From a candidate division Zixibacteria bacterium HGW-Zixibacteria-1 (GTDB taxonomy: Bacteria > Zixibacteria > MSB-5A5 > GN15 > PGXB01): a stretch of 64,000 bases of DNA. Under the pieces are notes generated by a model. The model worked only from the letters and a program-made list of their open reading frames with translations. It made no database searches and had not been told where the DNA came from. The translations under genes and the position numbers were made by a program. The stretch spans positions 28,282 through 92,281 of the forward strand of contig PGXB01000016.1 in assembly GCA_002838945.1 (NCBI GenBank), written 5' to 3'. This document shows positions 52,490 through 61,998 of the stretch, piece after piece; the stretch's first letter is position 1, and each line of letters opens with the position of its first letter.

Positions 52490-54931
52490 CTAACTGCAAC
52501 TCGGAGCCGGTCTTCCTTTGTATAGAAATCTGATAAGATAAGTTGCATCAAGCAAATTTATGGCTCCGCTGCCGTCATTATCGCCCATCCAGGTCTGAGC
52601 CGGAGGCGGCCCGCCCTTGTACAAATATTTTATTATAAATGTCACATCAAGCAGATTAACTACATTGCTGTTGTCGGCATCGCCGCAAAGTTCGCACATA
52701 TCGCCGAGGCCGTCACTGTCAAAGTCGGCCTGGTCCGGGTTATACAGGTTGGGACAATTGTCCATCGTGCAGGTATTGGCGGCAAAACCGGGTTCGCCAT
52801 AACCGTCGCCGTCCAGGTCGGTGCAGGCATCACATTCATCTCCGATCCCGTCACCGTCGCTGTCGATCTGATTCGGATTATAGATCGAGGGGCAGTTATC
52901 ATCGGGGCAATTACTGCCCGGGTAGCCGGGTGTCCCGAGGCCGTCGCCGTCAGGATCCATGCAAATAGCCGGATTACCGACAACCACTGATTTGACACCG
53001 GAATATTCACCCCACTGTCCATCGGCGTCAAGGGCACGAGCTTTGTAGTAATAAATGCCTTCCGGCTTACTCGAAAAAGTGTAGGAAGTGTCCGTTAAAT
53101 CGGAAGCGATGATGGTATAACTTGCATAGGCCGGAACCGGTTGGATATCATCCAGCCAAATACCGCCGCCCGCGAATGCCTTTTCATTGACATCATAGGA
53201 AATTCTGAAATAAACCTGCTGACCGACATATGCGGAAAGATTGAATTTAGCCTCGACCCATTCGGCTCCCGACCAGCCGGTAATGCCGTTGCCGTGATTG
53301 TTTCCGAAGGGATTGATGTTGGTAGTCAAATTGCCGGGAAGCGTGGTGAAATTGACACCGTCGGTGGATACTTCGGCATAGGCAAAATCCCACCCGCCGA
53401 TATCAGCGGCGGCAATTTCGTAATAGATCATAAATCGCAAAGTGTCGTTGGGTGCGACGGTATAGGGAAGAAGCGTCTGCATATATCGGGGAATCGTGTT
53501 GTCGGTCCCGGAGTGAAAGACACCTCCCTCAAGCACAAAATAGCGGCTGTACCAATTATTGAAATTGTCAGCCCCATCCACGACCACCTGATAATCGCTC
53601 ATTTCCACGAGCTCATATTGCACGGCCGGGTTGCGATCATCCTCGTGCACCCAGTTAATTTCGAGCGGTTCGGCGTTGTCGATTGAATCGGGAACAGCCA
53701 GAACCGGCGGAATCGGTTTCAAAATTGTCTCGATATGCCCCGCAATTTCGGCGATTAACAAATTGGGTTGAAGATTTTCGGCCAGAAGATCAGGGATACG
53801 ATAGGTTTCCGGCCAGAAACCGTCGGCATTATAATTACCGACCTCGGGTGTGATGGCAATGACTTTATTCTTAAGCGTCTGTTCACCGTACATCCAGTCA
53901 TCGGCGCCGCCGTTAACCGGATAGCCGATTGCATCCACACCGGCCTCGTAACCATTATAGACATTCATGGAATCGCCGAGAGCCCGAAAGATATCTTCAT
54001 CCGGAGAATAGGAGTTGTTGTAGGAATAGGCCCAGAGATAAAGATTGGAGCAGGAGTGATAGTTCATTGTTAAGACGAAATTGCGTTCGATTACAAAATC
54101 TCTAATGGCCTGGGTCTCCAGTTCCGAGAATGGCCCCGTGCCGCGATAGGTTTCATCGATGCCATCGGGCGAGGAGCCGGCATTGTCATAACCCCACATA
54201 TATCCAAAATTGCGGTTCAGATCGATACCGAAAGAACCATCACCGTTATTTTTGCGATTTTTGCGCCACATCCCGCCCGGCCACTGATGCGCTACATTAT
54301 ACTGATAACCGTCCGGGTTCATCACCGGGACAAACCACAGCTCGCGGTCGTTGACAAGATGCGTCACTTCAGGATCGGTACCGTAATTTTCAAGCAGGTA
54401 TCTGACCATGTCCAGAATGATAAGCGGAGTAATTGCCTCGCGTGCGTGAATGGCGGCATTAAAAAAAACTTCGGGTTCATCTTCGTCAACTTCGGGATTA
54501 TCGGATATTTTGAAGGCGATGATATCCCGTCCTTCAAGAGTTTTCCCTATGCTCATGGTATCGGTCGTGATTTCAGGATAGAGATAATGATAGAAAAAGA
54601 GTTCGGTCATTATCTGGCTCAGAGTCATAAATCCGGTATATTCCTTATCGGGATAACGTGATTGATAGAAGGCCTCCAGATCTTCATGAATGATTTCAAA
54701 TTTAAATCCATTGGCAGTTAGTTCTTCAACCCCCTTCTTGTCAGTAATTATTGTTACTGTCTTATGCCCCACTTGCACGATGTCCGGGTTTAATTGGTAC
54801 AATTGTCTGAGTTCATCAGGCGTGTCCAAATCGACGCGAACTTCGATATAGATTTCGTCTGCTCCCCATACCGCAGCCGAAAAAAGACAGATAATGAATA
54901 ACATGGGGAACAAGCGCCTGACTGCATTCAT
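52490..54931 (-). CDS. Secreted M14 zinc carboxypeptidase with TSP3 repeats and dockerin-like pair
   Basis: An 813-residue exported peptidase of the carboxypeptidase T type. A signal peptide covers about 1-23. A short propeptide runs to about 95. The M14 domain (about 97-400) has zinc ligands His162 and Glu165 (IHAREAI) and His292 (NYHS), substrate-side NPDGYQYN and DLNRNF, and the catalytic Glu363 (TPEVGN). A MAM/immune-inhibitor-A-like beta domain follows (about 455-610), then a short fibronectin-like part, TSP3 calcium repeats (about 665-745, DSDGDGIGDECD) and two dockerin-like repeats at the end. It presumably releases C-terminal residues from extracellular peptides. Confidence 0.92.
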   Translation of the reverse strand: MNAVRRLFPMLFIICLFSAAVWGADEIYIEVRVDLDTPDELRQLYQLNPDIVQVGHKTVTIITDKKGVEELTANGFKFEIIHEDLEAFYQSRYPDKEYTGFMTLSQIMTELFFYHYLYPEITTDTMSIGKTLEGRDIIAFKISDNPEVDEDEPEVFFNAAIHAREAITPLIILDMVRYLLENYGTDPEVTHLVNDRELWFVPVMNPDGYQYNVAHQWPGGMWRKNRKNNGDGSFGIDLNRNFGYMWGYDNAGSSPDGIDETYRGTGPFSELETQAIRDFVIERNFVLTMNYHSCSNLYLWAYSYNNSYSPDEDIFRALGDSMNVYNGYEAGVDAIGYPVNGGADDWMYGEQTLKNKVIAITPEVGNYNADGFWPETYRIPDLLAENLQPNLLIAEIAGHIETILKPIPPVLAVPDSIDNAEPLEINWVHEDDRNPAVQYELVEMSDYQVVVDGADNFNNWYSRYFVLEGGVFHSGTDNTIPRYMQTLLPYTVAPNDTLRFMIYYEIAAADIGGWDFAYAEVSTDGVNFTTLPGNLTTNINPFGNNHGNGITGWSGAEWVEAKFNLSAYVGQQVYFRISYDVNEKAFAGGGIWLDDIQPVPAYASYTIIASDLTDTSYTFSSKPEGIYYYKARALDADGQWGEYSGVKSVVVGNPAICMDPDGDGLGTPGYPGSNCPDDNCPSIYNPNQIDSDGDGIGDECDACTDLDGDGYGEPGFAANTCTMDNCPNLYNPDQADFDSDGLGDMCELCGDADNSNVVNLLDVTFIIKYLYKGGPPPAQTWMGDNDGSGAINLLDATYLIRFLYKGRPAPSCS

Positions 54932-55145
54932 ACTTCCTCCGATGGTTAAAACTTTTTAAATGCGAAATAGTGACGGCATATTTCTCATTACGTATTCAGG
55001 ATGCATATGTTTCGACTTATCAAAAAGGCATTATGTTTAATATATAATTTAAACAGACAGGCTATTTTTTCGAGAATGCAGTGAGTGAACGAATATGGGT
55101 CAGTCGTTTATTCCTGGAATTATTCCGGTGGTCGATGTTTTTGAA

Positions 55146-55173
55146 TAAAAAAGGGGCGACTTAATGTCGCCCC
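55146..55173 (-). terminator. Intrinsic terminator of the M4 peptidase gene
   Basis: GGGGCGAC (55153-55160) and GTCGCCCC (55166-55173) around TTAAT. On the minus strand it is followed by a run of T, 25 bp after the stop codon. Confidence 0.85.
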
Positions 55174-55197
55174 AGTGGAGAGAGCTGGAATTTGCAA

Positions 55198-58100
55198 TTA
55201 AGGGCAAACAGGTGCCGGGCCGTCCTTGTAGAGATAAGCGATAATATATGTAACGTCCAGAATGTTAAGCGACCCGCCGGCATCGGCATCGGCCGACTCA
55301 ATCGGATCCGGAGCCGGTCCGCCGCGATATATATATGCGATCAAAAATGATACATCGAGAATGTTGACACTCTCATTGCCATCGGCATCACCGCATACAT
55401 AAGCCGGCCGGATGGACAGCGTAAAAACCACCTCGTCCATACTGCCGCAAATATCCTCGGCTTCAACCGTGATTTCAATATCGGATACTGCCAGCGGCGT
55501 GCCGGTCAAAAGGCCGTCCGATGACAGGGTCAAACCGCTGCCATCCAGGGCGCCCGTCATATCACTCCAGATTTTACCGCCGGTTCCGCCTGATGCTTCA
55601 AGCTGGAAGGTATACGGTAACTCGACCGTCGCGGACGGTAAAGAGGTTGTAGTAATTGACACCGATTCATTAATGTTCAGCCCGAGAACCATTTCGGCCG
55701 AACTGCCGCTTTCATCTGCCGCGAGGGCGGTAAATGATATCGGTTCTGTAGAGGTCGGAATACCGGCCAGAAGTCCCGACGCCGAGAGCGACAGGCCGGT
55801 TCCTTCCAGGTCGGAATCCTTGTCCATCCAGGAGATACTCCCGGTTCCGCCGGATGATGCAAGTTGCTGGCTGTAGTCGCGGTTTATTGTCCAGTCCGGG
55901 AGTTGTTCGGTTGATATACTAACTGCTTCATTGACCACCAAGGTCAGGCTCAATTCATTAAAAGCGCCCACTTCATCGACTACCCGGGCAATGAATCCTG
56001 TCGAGCCGGCGCTGGTCGGAGTTCCGGAGAGAAGCCCGTCTGCGGAAAGGCTTACGCCGCTTCCGGAAAGATTGCCGTATTTATCGGCCCAGGTAAGAGT
56101 CCCGGTCCCGCCGTCTCCGTCAAGCTGATGTGAGCAGGGCATATTAACGGTAACTTCGGGCAGTTCCGAGGTAATGATCATTATTCCCGGATTGATGGTG
56201 AAACTGAACTGCTTTTCGACTGCGGCGCCGCCCTGGTCCGTGGCCTTTGCTGTAAAGCTTATCAATCCCACTTGAACCGGTGTACCATAGAGGATTCCTT
56301 CTGCAGAAAGCAAGATACCGGTCGAAGCCAGATTTCCGTTCTTATCATGCCAGACAATGTTTCCCGTACCTCCGGCAGTTAGCAACTGCTGAGTATAAGG
56401 AACATTTACCGTCCAGTCGGGGAAGGAATCGGAGGTAATCTCGAGAGCCGGATTGATGGTAATGCTGAATGTTTTTTCGTCGGTCATTTTGGATTCATCC
56501 ACGACCATGGCCGTAAAGGTAATTTCCATTACGGCCGTCGGGGTCCCTGACAATAATCCGGTCGGCGACAGGCTTAAACCGGTACCGTCGAGATCATTGT
56601 TTTTATCCGACCAGGTTTTGGCGCCAACGCCGCCCACGACTTCCAGCTGAATTGAATAAGGATATCCGGCGGTCCAGTCAGGCACATCTGTCGTAATAAT
56701 GGCCAGAACGGATATGATTGTAATGGTAAATGGTTTCTCTGAAACGTCGCCGACGGCATCCACTACCATGGCTGTGAACGGATAATCGCCGGATGCGGCA
56801 GGCATTCCGGAAATCAGGCCGCCTGTCGACAAAGACATTCCGGATCCGGCCAGGTCGCCGTTTTTATCGGTCCAGCTTAGAGGCGAAGTGCCGCCCGTGG
56901 ATTCAAGCTGGCAGGAATATTCGACTTCATTTAATCCCGATGGAACGGAATCGGTGGTAATCACGACATGAGGATTGGCCGTAATGTTGAAAACTCTTTC
57001 TTCAGTATCGCCGGCAATATCGCTTACCATCGCCGTGAAACTGATCGGCCCGGGGTTTATCACAGAGCCTGACAGAAGACCACTGTTCGATAATGTCAGG
57101 CCGGTGCCGGACAGATCGTTGTTTTTATCAATCCAGGTCTTTGTACCGGTTCCTCCCTTGACACCCAATTGCTGGGAATATGGAATTTCTATGGTCCAGT
57201 TCGGAAGGGAAAAGGTTGTTATGGATAATGCCGCGTTTATATTGAAAGTGAAAGGCTTATCCGCGGTATGTAATTCCTCATCAACCGCTCTGGCTATAAA
57301 AGAAATGGTTCCGACATCCATGGGCATTCCGGAGATTATTCCATCGGTTGCCAGAGATAAACCGGTTCCGGCCAGATCACCATCACGATCGTTCCATGTT
57401 TTGACGCCGATTCCACCCGATGCTTCCAGTTGCTGAGAATATGTTCGTTTTACCGTCCAGTCAGGAAGATCATCTGTTGTAATAACGAGTGCATTTTCAT
57501 CACAGGTGTATCCGGTCACTTCGACCCCGTCGATATTCCAGCCGCAATATTGCCAGGAACCATCGGTTGTACCCATGGTCCAGCGAAGGTAAACCGTGGG
57601 CTGATTATCGGCGTATTGCGAAATGTCGAATTCCATAAAGACCCATTGCTGGTCGGCTACCTCGGCGGTGTTTTCCCAAAGCGTGGTCCAGGTGGTTCCG
57701 TTGGTGCTGATTCTGATATAGGCATGGTCATAAGAAGGCTGTTCCACCCCGAGCCAGCGCCAGAATGATAATTTTAAATTGGACAGACCGGAGCAATCCA
57801 GTACCGGACTGGTGAGATGCCTTTCCGGCAGGCTGTTTTCATAATCACCGTTAAGGTTGTATCCGTAGACATTGGGGCCGATAGTTCCGCTGGAAGGATC
57901 GGGACCTCCGTATTGGCCGCCGCTTCCGGTCGGAACACCCCGGTTCCACAGTCCTCCCGACACCGTCCACCCCTGGTTTGTTTCGAAATCGTCATATAAG
58001 ACAGTGGTTACCTGCGTGGCGGCATTGGCCACATTGGGTGAACTCGGATCAGGATCATAGAAGATGCCGTAAGTCGCTTCTTCGGCGCTGACATAAAATT

Positions 58101-60024
58101 GCAGTTGATCGCCGCATGAGATTGCCGGAAGTGACGCCTCATATTCATCGATTCCGGTTTGGGTCATTGATTCGACAATATATGCCCCGCCGTTGATGGA
58201 ATAATGTAACTGTCCGCTTCCTGAAATCGCTTCGCCGCCGAGAATGCCGGTAACTACCACTGGAAATGTCGTAATTGCGCCCGGCATAACGGTTTCGGGG
58301 ATACCTTCGGGATATGAGAAGGCCAGCGACGGGCCGGGCGTCGTAACACCGACCGCATTCCATGCCTTGGACACCTGCAGGGCCCAGGCTCCGCTCGGAT
58401 CGAGATCCATCGCGGCCGAGATCGTCCCAAGCGCGGCTTCATGATAATCAGTTTGTGAATTCCAGTAATAGGCGTTGGCCCGATAGGCTATTTTCATGGC
58501 GTTCTGGACGCCGATACCGGAAACGGTTATACCATGATGAATACCGCCGTCGGAAAGCAAAAAGAACCATTTGTTGCCGACACCGCTGTTGGTATGAACT
58601 CCGCAATAGTCATTGTACCATGAAGGGGTACAGCCGACAACGTTTACCCAGTAGGGGTCGGAGGTTCCATAATAATCAGGATCGCCGTAAACGTGCGGGT
58701 CGGACATTGATCTGAATCCGACGCCGGTGGTACGACCGTTTTCACCCATCAGCCAGTCGGGCGTGTCAAGAGTGTCGTGGGCAAACTCAAAAGCCGCACC
58801 GATCATGTCGGAGAATGATTCGTTTAACGCCCCCGGTTCCTTCTGATAAACCAGGCCCGAGGTGTATTCGGTTATGGCATGACCCCATTCATGGGCGATG
58901 ACATCGGGACAGCCCGCCAGCGAACGCCAGCCGGTGGACCAGCTCCAGATTACTATCTGGCTGCCGTTCCAGTAGGCATTGTTGTCGCCTTCGGCGCTGT
59001 AGTTGACCGAGGTGAGCATGGAGGCCCCGTTGCCGTTGTAGCCGTTTCGGTTGAACTGGCTTAGCATATAGTCATACATCAAACCGGTATAGGTGTGCCC
59101 GTCGACCGCCGGCCGCTGGGTTGTGGCATTATCCCAGTAATTGTCGGCATCGGTGGCAACCGAACCGGGGAGGGAAGAGCCCGCAATATTGGTCTGAATA
59201 TAATTACCGCTGGGCATTTGCCCGCCGTGTCCGTGGACATTATTGTTCAACCGGCGCGTGTAGTCGATCATGTAATAAGTGCCGCCGGTGTTCGAGATAT
59301 CCAGCCAGTTGCGCGCCTGTCCCATGACGCCGATGCCGGTTCCCCAGACATCGACATCCATAATGCGGTTGGCTTTGAAGACAATGTCGCCGGTTTTGGC
59401 ATCAACCAGATATTCCCAGCGCCCCATGGGTGTATCCGATAGAATAAACAGCCGCCAGCAAAGGTAATTCTGGCCTTCCCAGGGGAAAACCACCAGTTCG
59501 GGCGATCCGGGTTGACCGGCTCCAAAAAAGCCCGAAAGGTCATCGGAGGCCAGCCGGACCGCTTCTTCCTGTGCCAGATCGGGCCTGACATCGATATTTA
59601 TTCTATCGATATAAGTACCGTTGACCGTTTTGAGAATATTATCCGCCGTGAAATGCGCGAATAGCTCACCCCCGATAACTTTTACTCCCTTATAAGTTTG
59701 GTTGAAGCGAATATGTCGCATTCCCAAATCATCTTCTTCGATTTTGCCGACCATCAATTCCTCGGTCGGATTGGCCATTTTATATGCCCCGCGGTTGTTT
59801 TCAAAAAAATCGAATGCCGTTGCCGTGATATCATCCGATTTTGCCGGATCCGACAGATTTCCTTCGACGAAGCGGGGAATTCCTCGGTCATTGGTTTGAT
59901 AAGTTGTCACATTCGGATTGGATTCGAGATAATTCGGTCCGTATGAGACTTTTTCAGGCTGTTGAGCCATAATTGAAATTGTAAAGAGAAATAACAGTAC
60001 GACGGTAAATACTGCGGCTTTCAT
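55198..60024 (-). CDS. Secreted M4 (thermolysin-like) metallopeptidase with eight Ig-like repeats and dockerin-like pair
   Basis: A 1608-residue exported peptidase. The signal peptide is MKAAVFTVVLLFLFTISIMA. An FTP/PepSY propeptide is at about 50-220. The M4 domain (about 230-570) has the zinc site HEWGH (378-382) and the glutamate-bearing NESFSD (401-406). A beta-sandwich segment follows (about 580-670), then a MAM/immune-inhibitor-like domain (about 675-845). Eight tandem putative-Ig (He_PIG-like) repeats of about 87 residues lie at about 845-1540, each with LPDWT... YSQQL... GTGLSLS... GLLSGTP. Two dockerin-like repeats end the protein. The frame opens at 60063, but ATG 60024 is set by AAAGGAGG 4 nt upstream. 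It is a large surface or secreted protease. Confidence 0.92.
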   Translation of the reverse strand: MKAAVFTVVLLFLFTISIMAQQPEKVSYGPNYLESNPNVTTYQTNDRGIPRFVEGNLSDPAKSDDITATAFDFFENNRGAYKMANPTEELMVGKIEEDDLGMRHIRFNQTYKGVKVIGGELFAHFTADNILKTVNGTYIDRINIDVRPDLAQEEAVRLASDDLSGFFGAGQPGSPELVVFPWEGQNYLCWRLFILSDTPMGRWEYLVDAKTGDIVFKANRIMDVDVWGTGIGVMGQARNWLDISNTGGTYYMIDYTRRLNNNVHGHGGQMPSGNYIQTNIAGSSLPGSVATDADNYWDNATTQRPAVDGHTYTGLMYDYMLSQFNRNGYNGNGASMLTSVNYSAEGDNNAYWNGSQIVIWSWSTGWRSLAGCPDVIAHEWGHAITEYTSGLVYQKEPGALNESFSDMIGAAFEFAHDTLDTPDWLMGENGRTTGVGFRSMSDPHVYGDPDYYGTSDPYWVNVVGCTPSWYNDYCGVHTNSGVGNKWFFLLSDGGIHHGITVSGIGVQNAMKIAYRANAYYWNSQTDYHEAALGTISAAMDLDPSGAWALQVSKAWNAVGVTTPGPSLAFSYPEGIPETVMPGAITTFPVVVTGILGGEAISGSGQLHYSINGGAYIVESMTQTGIDEYEASLPAISCGDQLQFYVSAEEATYGIFYDPDPSSPNVANAATQVTTVLYDDFETNQGWTVSGGLWNRGVPTGSGGQYGGPDPSSGTIGPNVYGYNLNGDYENSLPERHLTSPVLDCSGLSNLKLSFWRWLGVEQPSYDHAYIRISTNGTTWTTLWENTAEVADQQWVFMEFDISQYADNQPTVYLRWTMGTTDGSWQYCGWNIDGVEVTGYTCDENALVITTDDLPDWTVKRTYSQQLEASGGIGVKTWNDRDGDLAGTGLSLATDGIISGMPMDVGTISFIARAVDEELHTADKPFTFNINAALSITTFSLPNWTIEIPYSQQLGVKGGTGTKTWIDKNNDLSGTGLTLSNSGLLSGSVINPGPISFTAMVSDIAGDTEERVFNITANPHVVITTDSVPSGLNEVEYSCQLESTGGTSPLSWTDKNGDLAGSGMSLSTGGLISGMPAASGDYPFTAMVVDAVGDVSEKPFTITIISVLAIITTDVPDWTAGYPYSIQLEVVGGVGAKTWSDKNNDLDGTGLSLSPTGLLSGTPTAVMEITFTAMVVDESKMTDEKTFSITINPALEITSDSFPDWTVNVPYTQQLLTAGGTGNIVWHDKNGNLASTGILLSAEGILYGTPVQVGLISFTAKATDQGGAAVEKQFSFTINPGIMIITSELPEVTVNMPCSHQLDGDGGTGTLTWADKYGNLSGSGVSLSADGLLSGTPTSAGSTGFIARVVDEVGAFNELSLTLVVNEAVSISTEQLPDWTINRDYSQQLASSGGTGSISWMDKDSDLEGTGLSLSASGLLAGIPTSTEPISFTALAADESGSSAEMVLGLNINESVSITTTSLPSATVELPYTFQLEASGGTGGKIWSDMTGALDGSGLTLSSDGLLTGTPLAVSDIEITVEAEDICGSMDEVVFTLSIRPAYVCGDADGNESVNILDVSFLIAYIYRGGPAPDPIESADADAGGSLNILDVTYIIAYLYKDGPAPVCP
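55405..57500 (-). repeat. Eight tandem ~262-bp repeats encoding Ig-like domains
   Basis: Within the M4 peptidase gene, eight successive units start with ITT-like strands (ALVITT, ALSITT, HVVITT, VLAIIT, ALEITS, GIMIIT, AVSIST, SVSITT) and average about 87 codons. DNA copies are diverged, so this is an old protein-level repeat. Boundaries are approximate. Confidence 0.85.
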
Positions 60025-60121
60025 GAAGCCTCCTTTATGTGGTTTGTGCCTATACTCCAACATGCAGATAAAGCAGAATCATTAACTATTTTTAAGCGGG
60101 TATCGCTGCCTTATTTATTGA

Positions 60122-60149
60122 AATATAACATGGAGTTTGATTCTGTCAA
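60122..60149 (-). promoter_or_regulatory. Candidate promoter TTGACA-N16-TATATT for the M4 peptidase gene
   Basis: Minus strand: TTGACA (60149-60144), 16 bp, TATATT (60127-60122), about 98 nt upstream of the ATG. Confidence 0.5.
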
Positions 60150-60197
60150 CAAAATAAAAAAAAGAAGATTTAATCCTAATTAGTCGTATTTGACGAT

Positions 60198-60226
60198 TTG
60201 ACATTTCCCGTGTCAGGCAGTATAAT
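60198..60226 (+). promoter_or_regulatory. Consensus sigma-70 promoter for the lipoprotein gene
   Basis: TTGACA (60198-60203), 17 bp, TATAAT (60221-60226): a full match to the consensus, 41 nt upstream of the ATG. Confidence 0.75.
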
Positions 60227-60267
60227 AATAATATTCGAATCTAAAAATCAATAAACAAGGAGTTCTC

Positions 60268-61404
60268 ATGTGCAAGGCCTATCTACAATCGATTTTCGTT
60301 TTTTTGATTATTGGGGTGGTGTTTTGGAGCTGCTCTGGTGATTCATCGACGAACAACTCCAAGGATGAGCCTATTACGGCCGGCGAAAATATCGGACCCG
60401 ACGGCGGCATGATCGAAATAGCCGGTATGATCAAGCTCGATATCCCGGTCGGAGCCGTTACCGACACAACCTCTTTTGCGATTTCCCGGGCTGATGCCGT
60501 CACTCAGCCGACGGCGCCCATGAAGCCACTGTCGGCAATGTTCACAATCGAACCATCGGGATTGATATTCAATTCGCCGGCCACGATCACCATTGATTAT
60601 GACGAGTCAAAGCTCGGGGGAAAACCAGAGGCTGAGATCGTTATCTGCGCCTATGAGAATTCAAGCTGGGTTGATATTCTAAGCAGCGTGAATATCATTG
60701 ATAATTCTGTTTCCGCGGAAATCAGCCATCTTTCGGACTTCTGCGTCATGATAGATACGAGTTCGGCGGCTGAGGGTATATTCGCCAAGCTGGTTGTGGC
60801 CAGAAATGTTTCTTATCTGGGGGGGTATTCGACTTTTATTGACGGGATCACGGCAAGTTTTGATTCCGCCTATGCGCCATGCGACCCGGTCAATCCGATT
60901 CCCGGAATTTCCGTAACATGCGAGCAATATCTTCTGACCTGGGCCGCCGCCATCGGAGGATATACATATCCCGAATTCGGAACCATTGCCAACCCTTTTA
61001 TCCAGCTTGGTGAAAATTATATTTTCACCGTAACCGCCTCAGGCAGCGCCCCGGCTCTGGTGGATTCAATAGCCTTTCCAGCCAAAAATCCGTATGTGAT
61101 AATTCCGACCATCATGTCCACTCACAGCCGGAGCAGCGATTTGCTGGTCAATTGGCTTGACTATGGCGGAGGCACGATCGAATTGTTGCTGGTAAGCACT
61201 GAAGGAGATTCCTGCTTTATGGTGGAAACAACCAATGACGGCAGTCACCTGATTGCGTCCTCCAATTTGACCGGTCTTACACCGGGGGTTTATTCTTTGA
61301 TATTAAATTATTATAATCGCAAGAATATCTCGGCGCCGGGATATGATTCGCGTGGTTTTATTGCCGGGCGCGTTATAAATACGACGATCATCACTCTGGA
61401 ATAA
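60268..61404 (+). CDS. Lipoprotein with ZU5-like domain
   Basis: A 378-residue lipoprotein. The N-terminus MCKAYLQSIFVFLIIGVVFWSCSGDSS has a lipobox-like FWSC with Cys22. Residues about 40-160 resemble a ZU5 domain (ENIGPDGGMIEIAGMIKLDIPVGAVTDTTSFAISRA, FTIEPSGLIFNSPATITIDYDES). The rest is beta-rich with no recognised family. AAGGAG precedes the ATG, and a perfect consensus promoter lies just upstream. It is probably anchored in the outer membrane or at the surface. It diverges from the M4 gene and converges on the short dockerin gene. Confidence 0.85.
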   Translation: MCKAYLQSIFVFLIIGVVFWSCSGDSSTNNSKDEPITAGENIGPDGGMIEIAGMIKLDIPVGAVTDTTSFAISRADAVTQPTAPMKPLSAMFTIEPSGLIFNSPATITIDYDESKLGGKPEAEIVICAYENSSWVDILSSVNIIDNSVSAEISHLSDFCVMIDTSSAAEGIFAKLVVARNVSYLGGYSTFIDGITASFDSAYAPCDPVNPIPGISVTCEQYLLTWAAAIGGYTYPEFGTIANPFIQLGENYIFTVTASGSAPALVDSIAFPAKNPYVIIPTIMSTHSRSSDLLVNWLDYGGGTIELLLVSTEGDSCFMVETTNDGSHLIASSNLTGLTPGVYSLILNYYNRKNISAPGYDSRGFIAGRVINTTIITLE

Positions 61405-61415
61405 TTTCAAAATAT

Positions 61416-61447
61416 AAAAAAAGGGCAGTCAATTGACTGCCCTTTTT
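61416..61447. terminator. Bidirectional intrinsic terminator
   Basis: Perfect palindrome GGGCAGTCAA/TTGACTGCCC (61423-61442) flanked by seven A and five T, between the lipoprotein gene and the converging dockerin gene. Confidence 0.9.
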
Positions 61448-61452
61448 GCTTT

Positions 61453-61986
61453 CTACCTGATCGGAAGACCGCATCCGATGATCCAATCGTTGCAGACGCA
61501 GGGATCGTTCCCCTCCTTGTAAAGATAATTTATCAGGAAAGAGACATCGAGTATATTAATGTCGCAACTGCAATTCGGATCGCCGGAATACAGAGCCAAC
61601 GGAGCCGGTGCCGGACCGTTACGATACAGGAAATTAATCAAATAAGCCGGATCGAGGATATTATATGAATCGCTGGCATTGGGATCACCCGGTATTCCTT
61701 CACAGGGACCGCCATTCCCGGCGCTCATCCAGAAGCCGGATTTAATTGTATTCGAAGACGACATAACCTGAAATACAGCCGTCTGACCGATTGTTCCGGA
61801 ATGCCGGTAATCGGCGGAAGTGCTGTTGCTGGTTCCTCCGCCCGCCAGCACCTGCCATACAGCAGGTCCCCCGATAGCCAGGCCCTTCGCAGTCGTATTT
61901 CCCGCCGCGGCGACAGGGCCGGTCATGGCCGCCATGAATGCAACCACTATAATGATCTGAGCCAATTTCTGAGTTATTACTCTCAT
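61453..61986 (-). CDS. Short secreted protein with dockerin-like pair
   Basis: A 177-residue exported protein. A signal peptide covers about 1-28 (LAQIIIVVAFMAAMTGPVAAA). A short beta segment follows (about 35-90, VWQVLAGGGTSNSTSADYRHSGTIGQTAVF... KSGFWMSAG) of a kind often found near the end of FCB secreted proteins. Two dockerin-like repeats follow (about 98-165), then a Cys-rich end (CVCNDWIIGCGLPIR). The repeats make up almost half of this protein, so it is the minimal carrier of this module here. GGAGG is 4 nt before the ATG. It follows the upstream gene by 12 bp. Confidence 0.85.
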   Translation of the reverse strand: MRVITQKLAQIIIVVAFMAAMTGPVAAAGNTTAKGLAIGGPAVWQVLAGGGTSNSTSADYRHSGTIGQTAVFQVMSSSNTIKSGFWMSAGNGGPCEGIPGDPNASDSYNILDPAYLINFLYRNGPAPAPLALYSGDPNCSCDINILDVSFLINYLYKEGNDPCVCNDWIIGCGLPIR

Positions 61987-61998
61987 AAAGCCTCCACC

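Noticed and set aside
55405..57500. Regularly spaced repeats that could suggest a CRISPR array
   Set aside because: Units are about 262 bp, diverged at DNA level and in frame, and they encode Ig-like domains.
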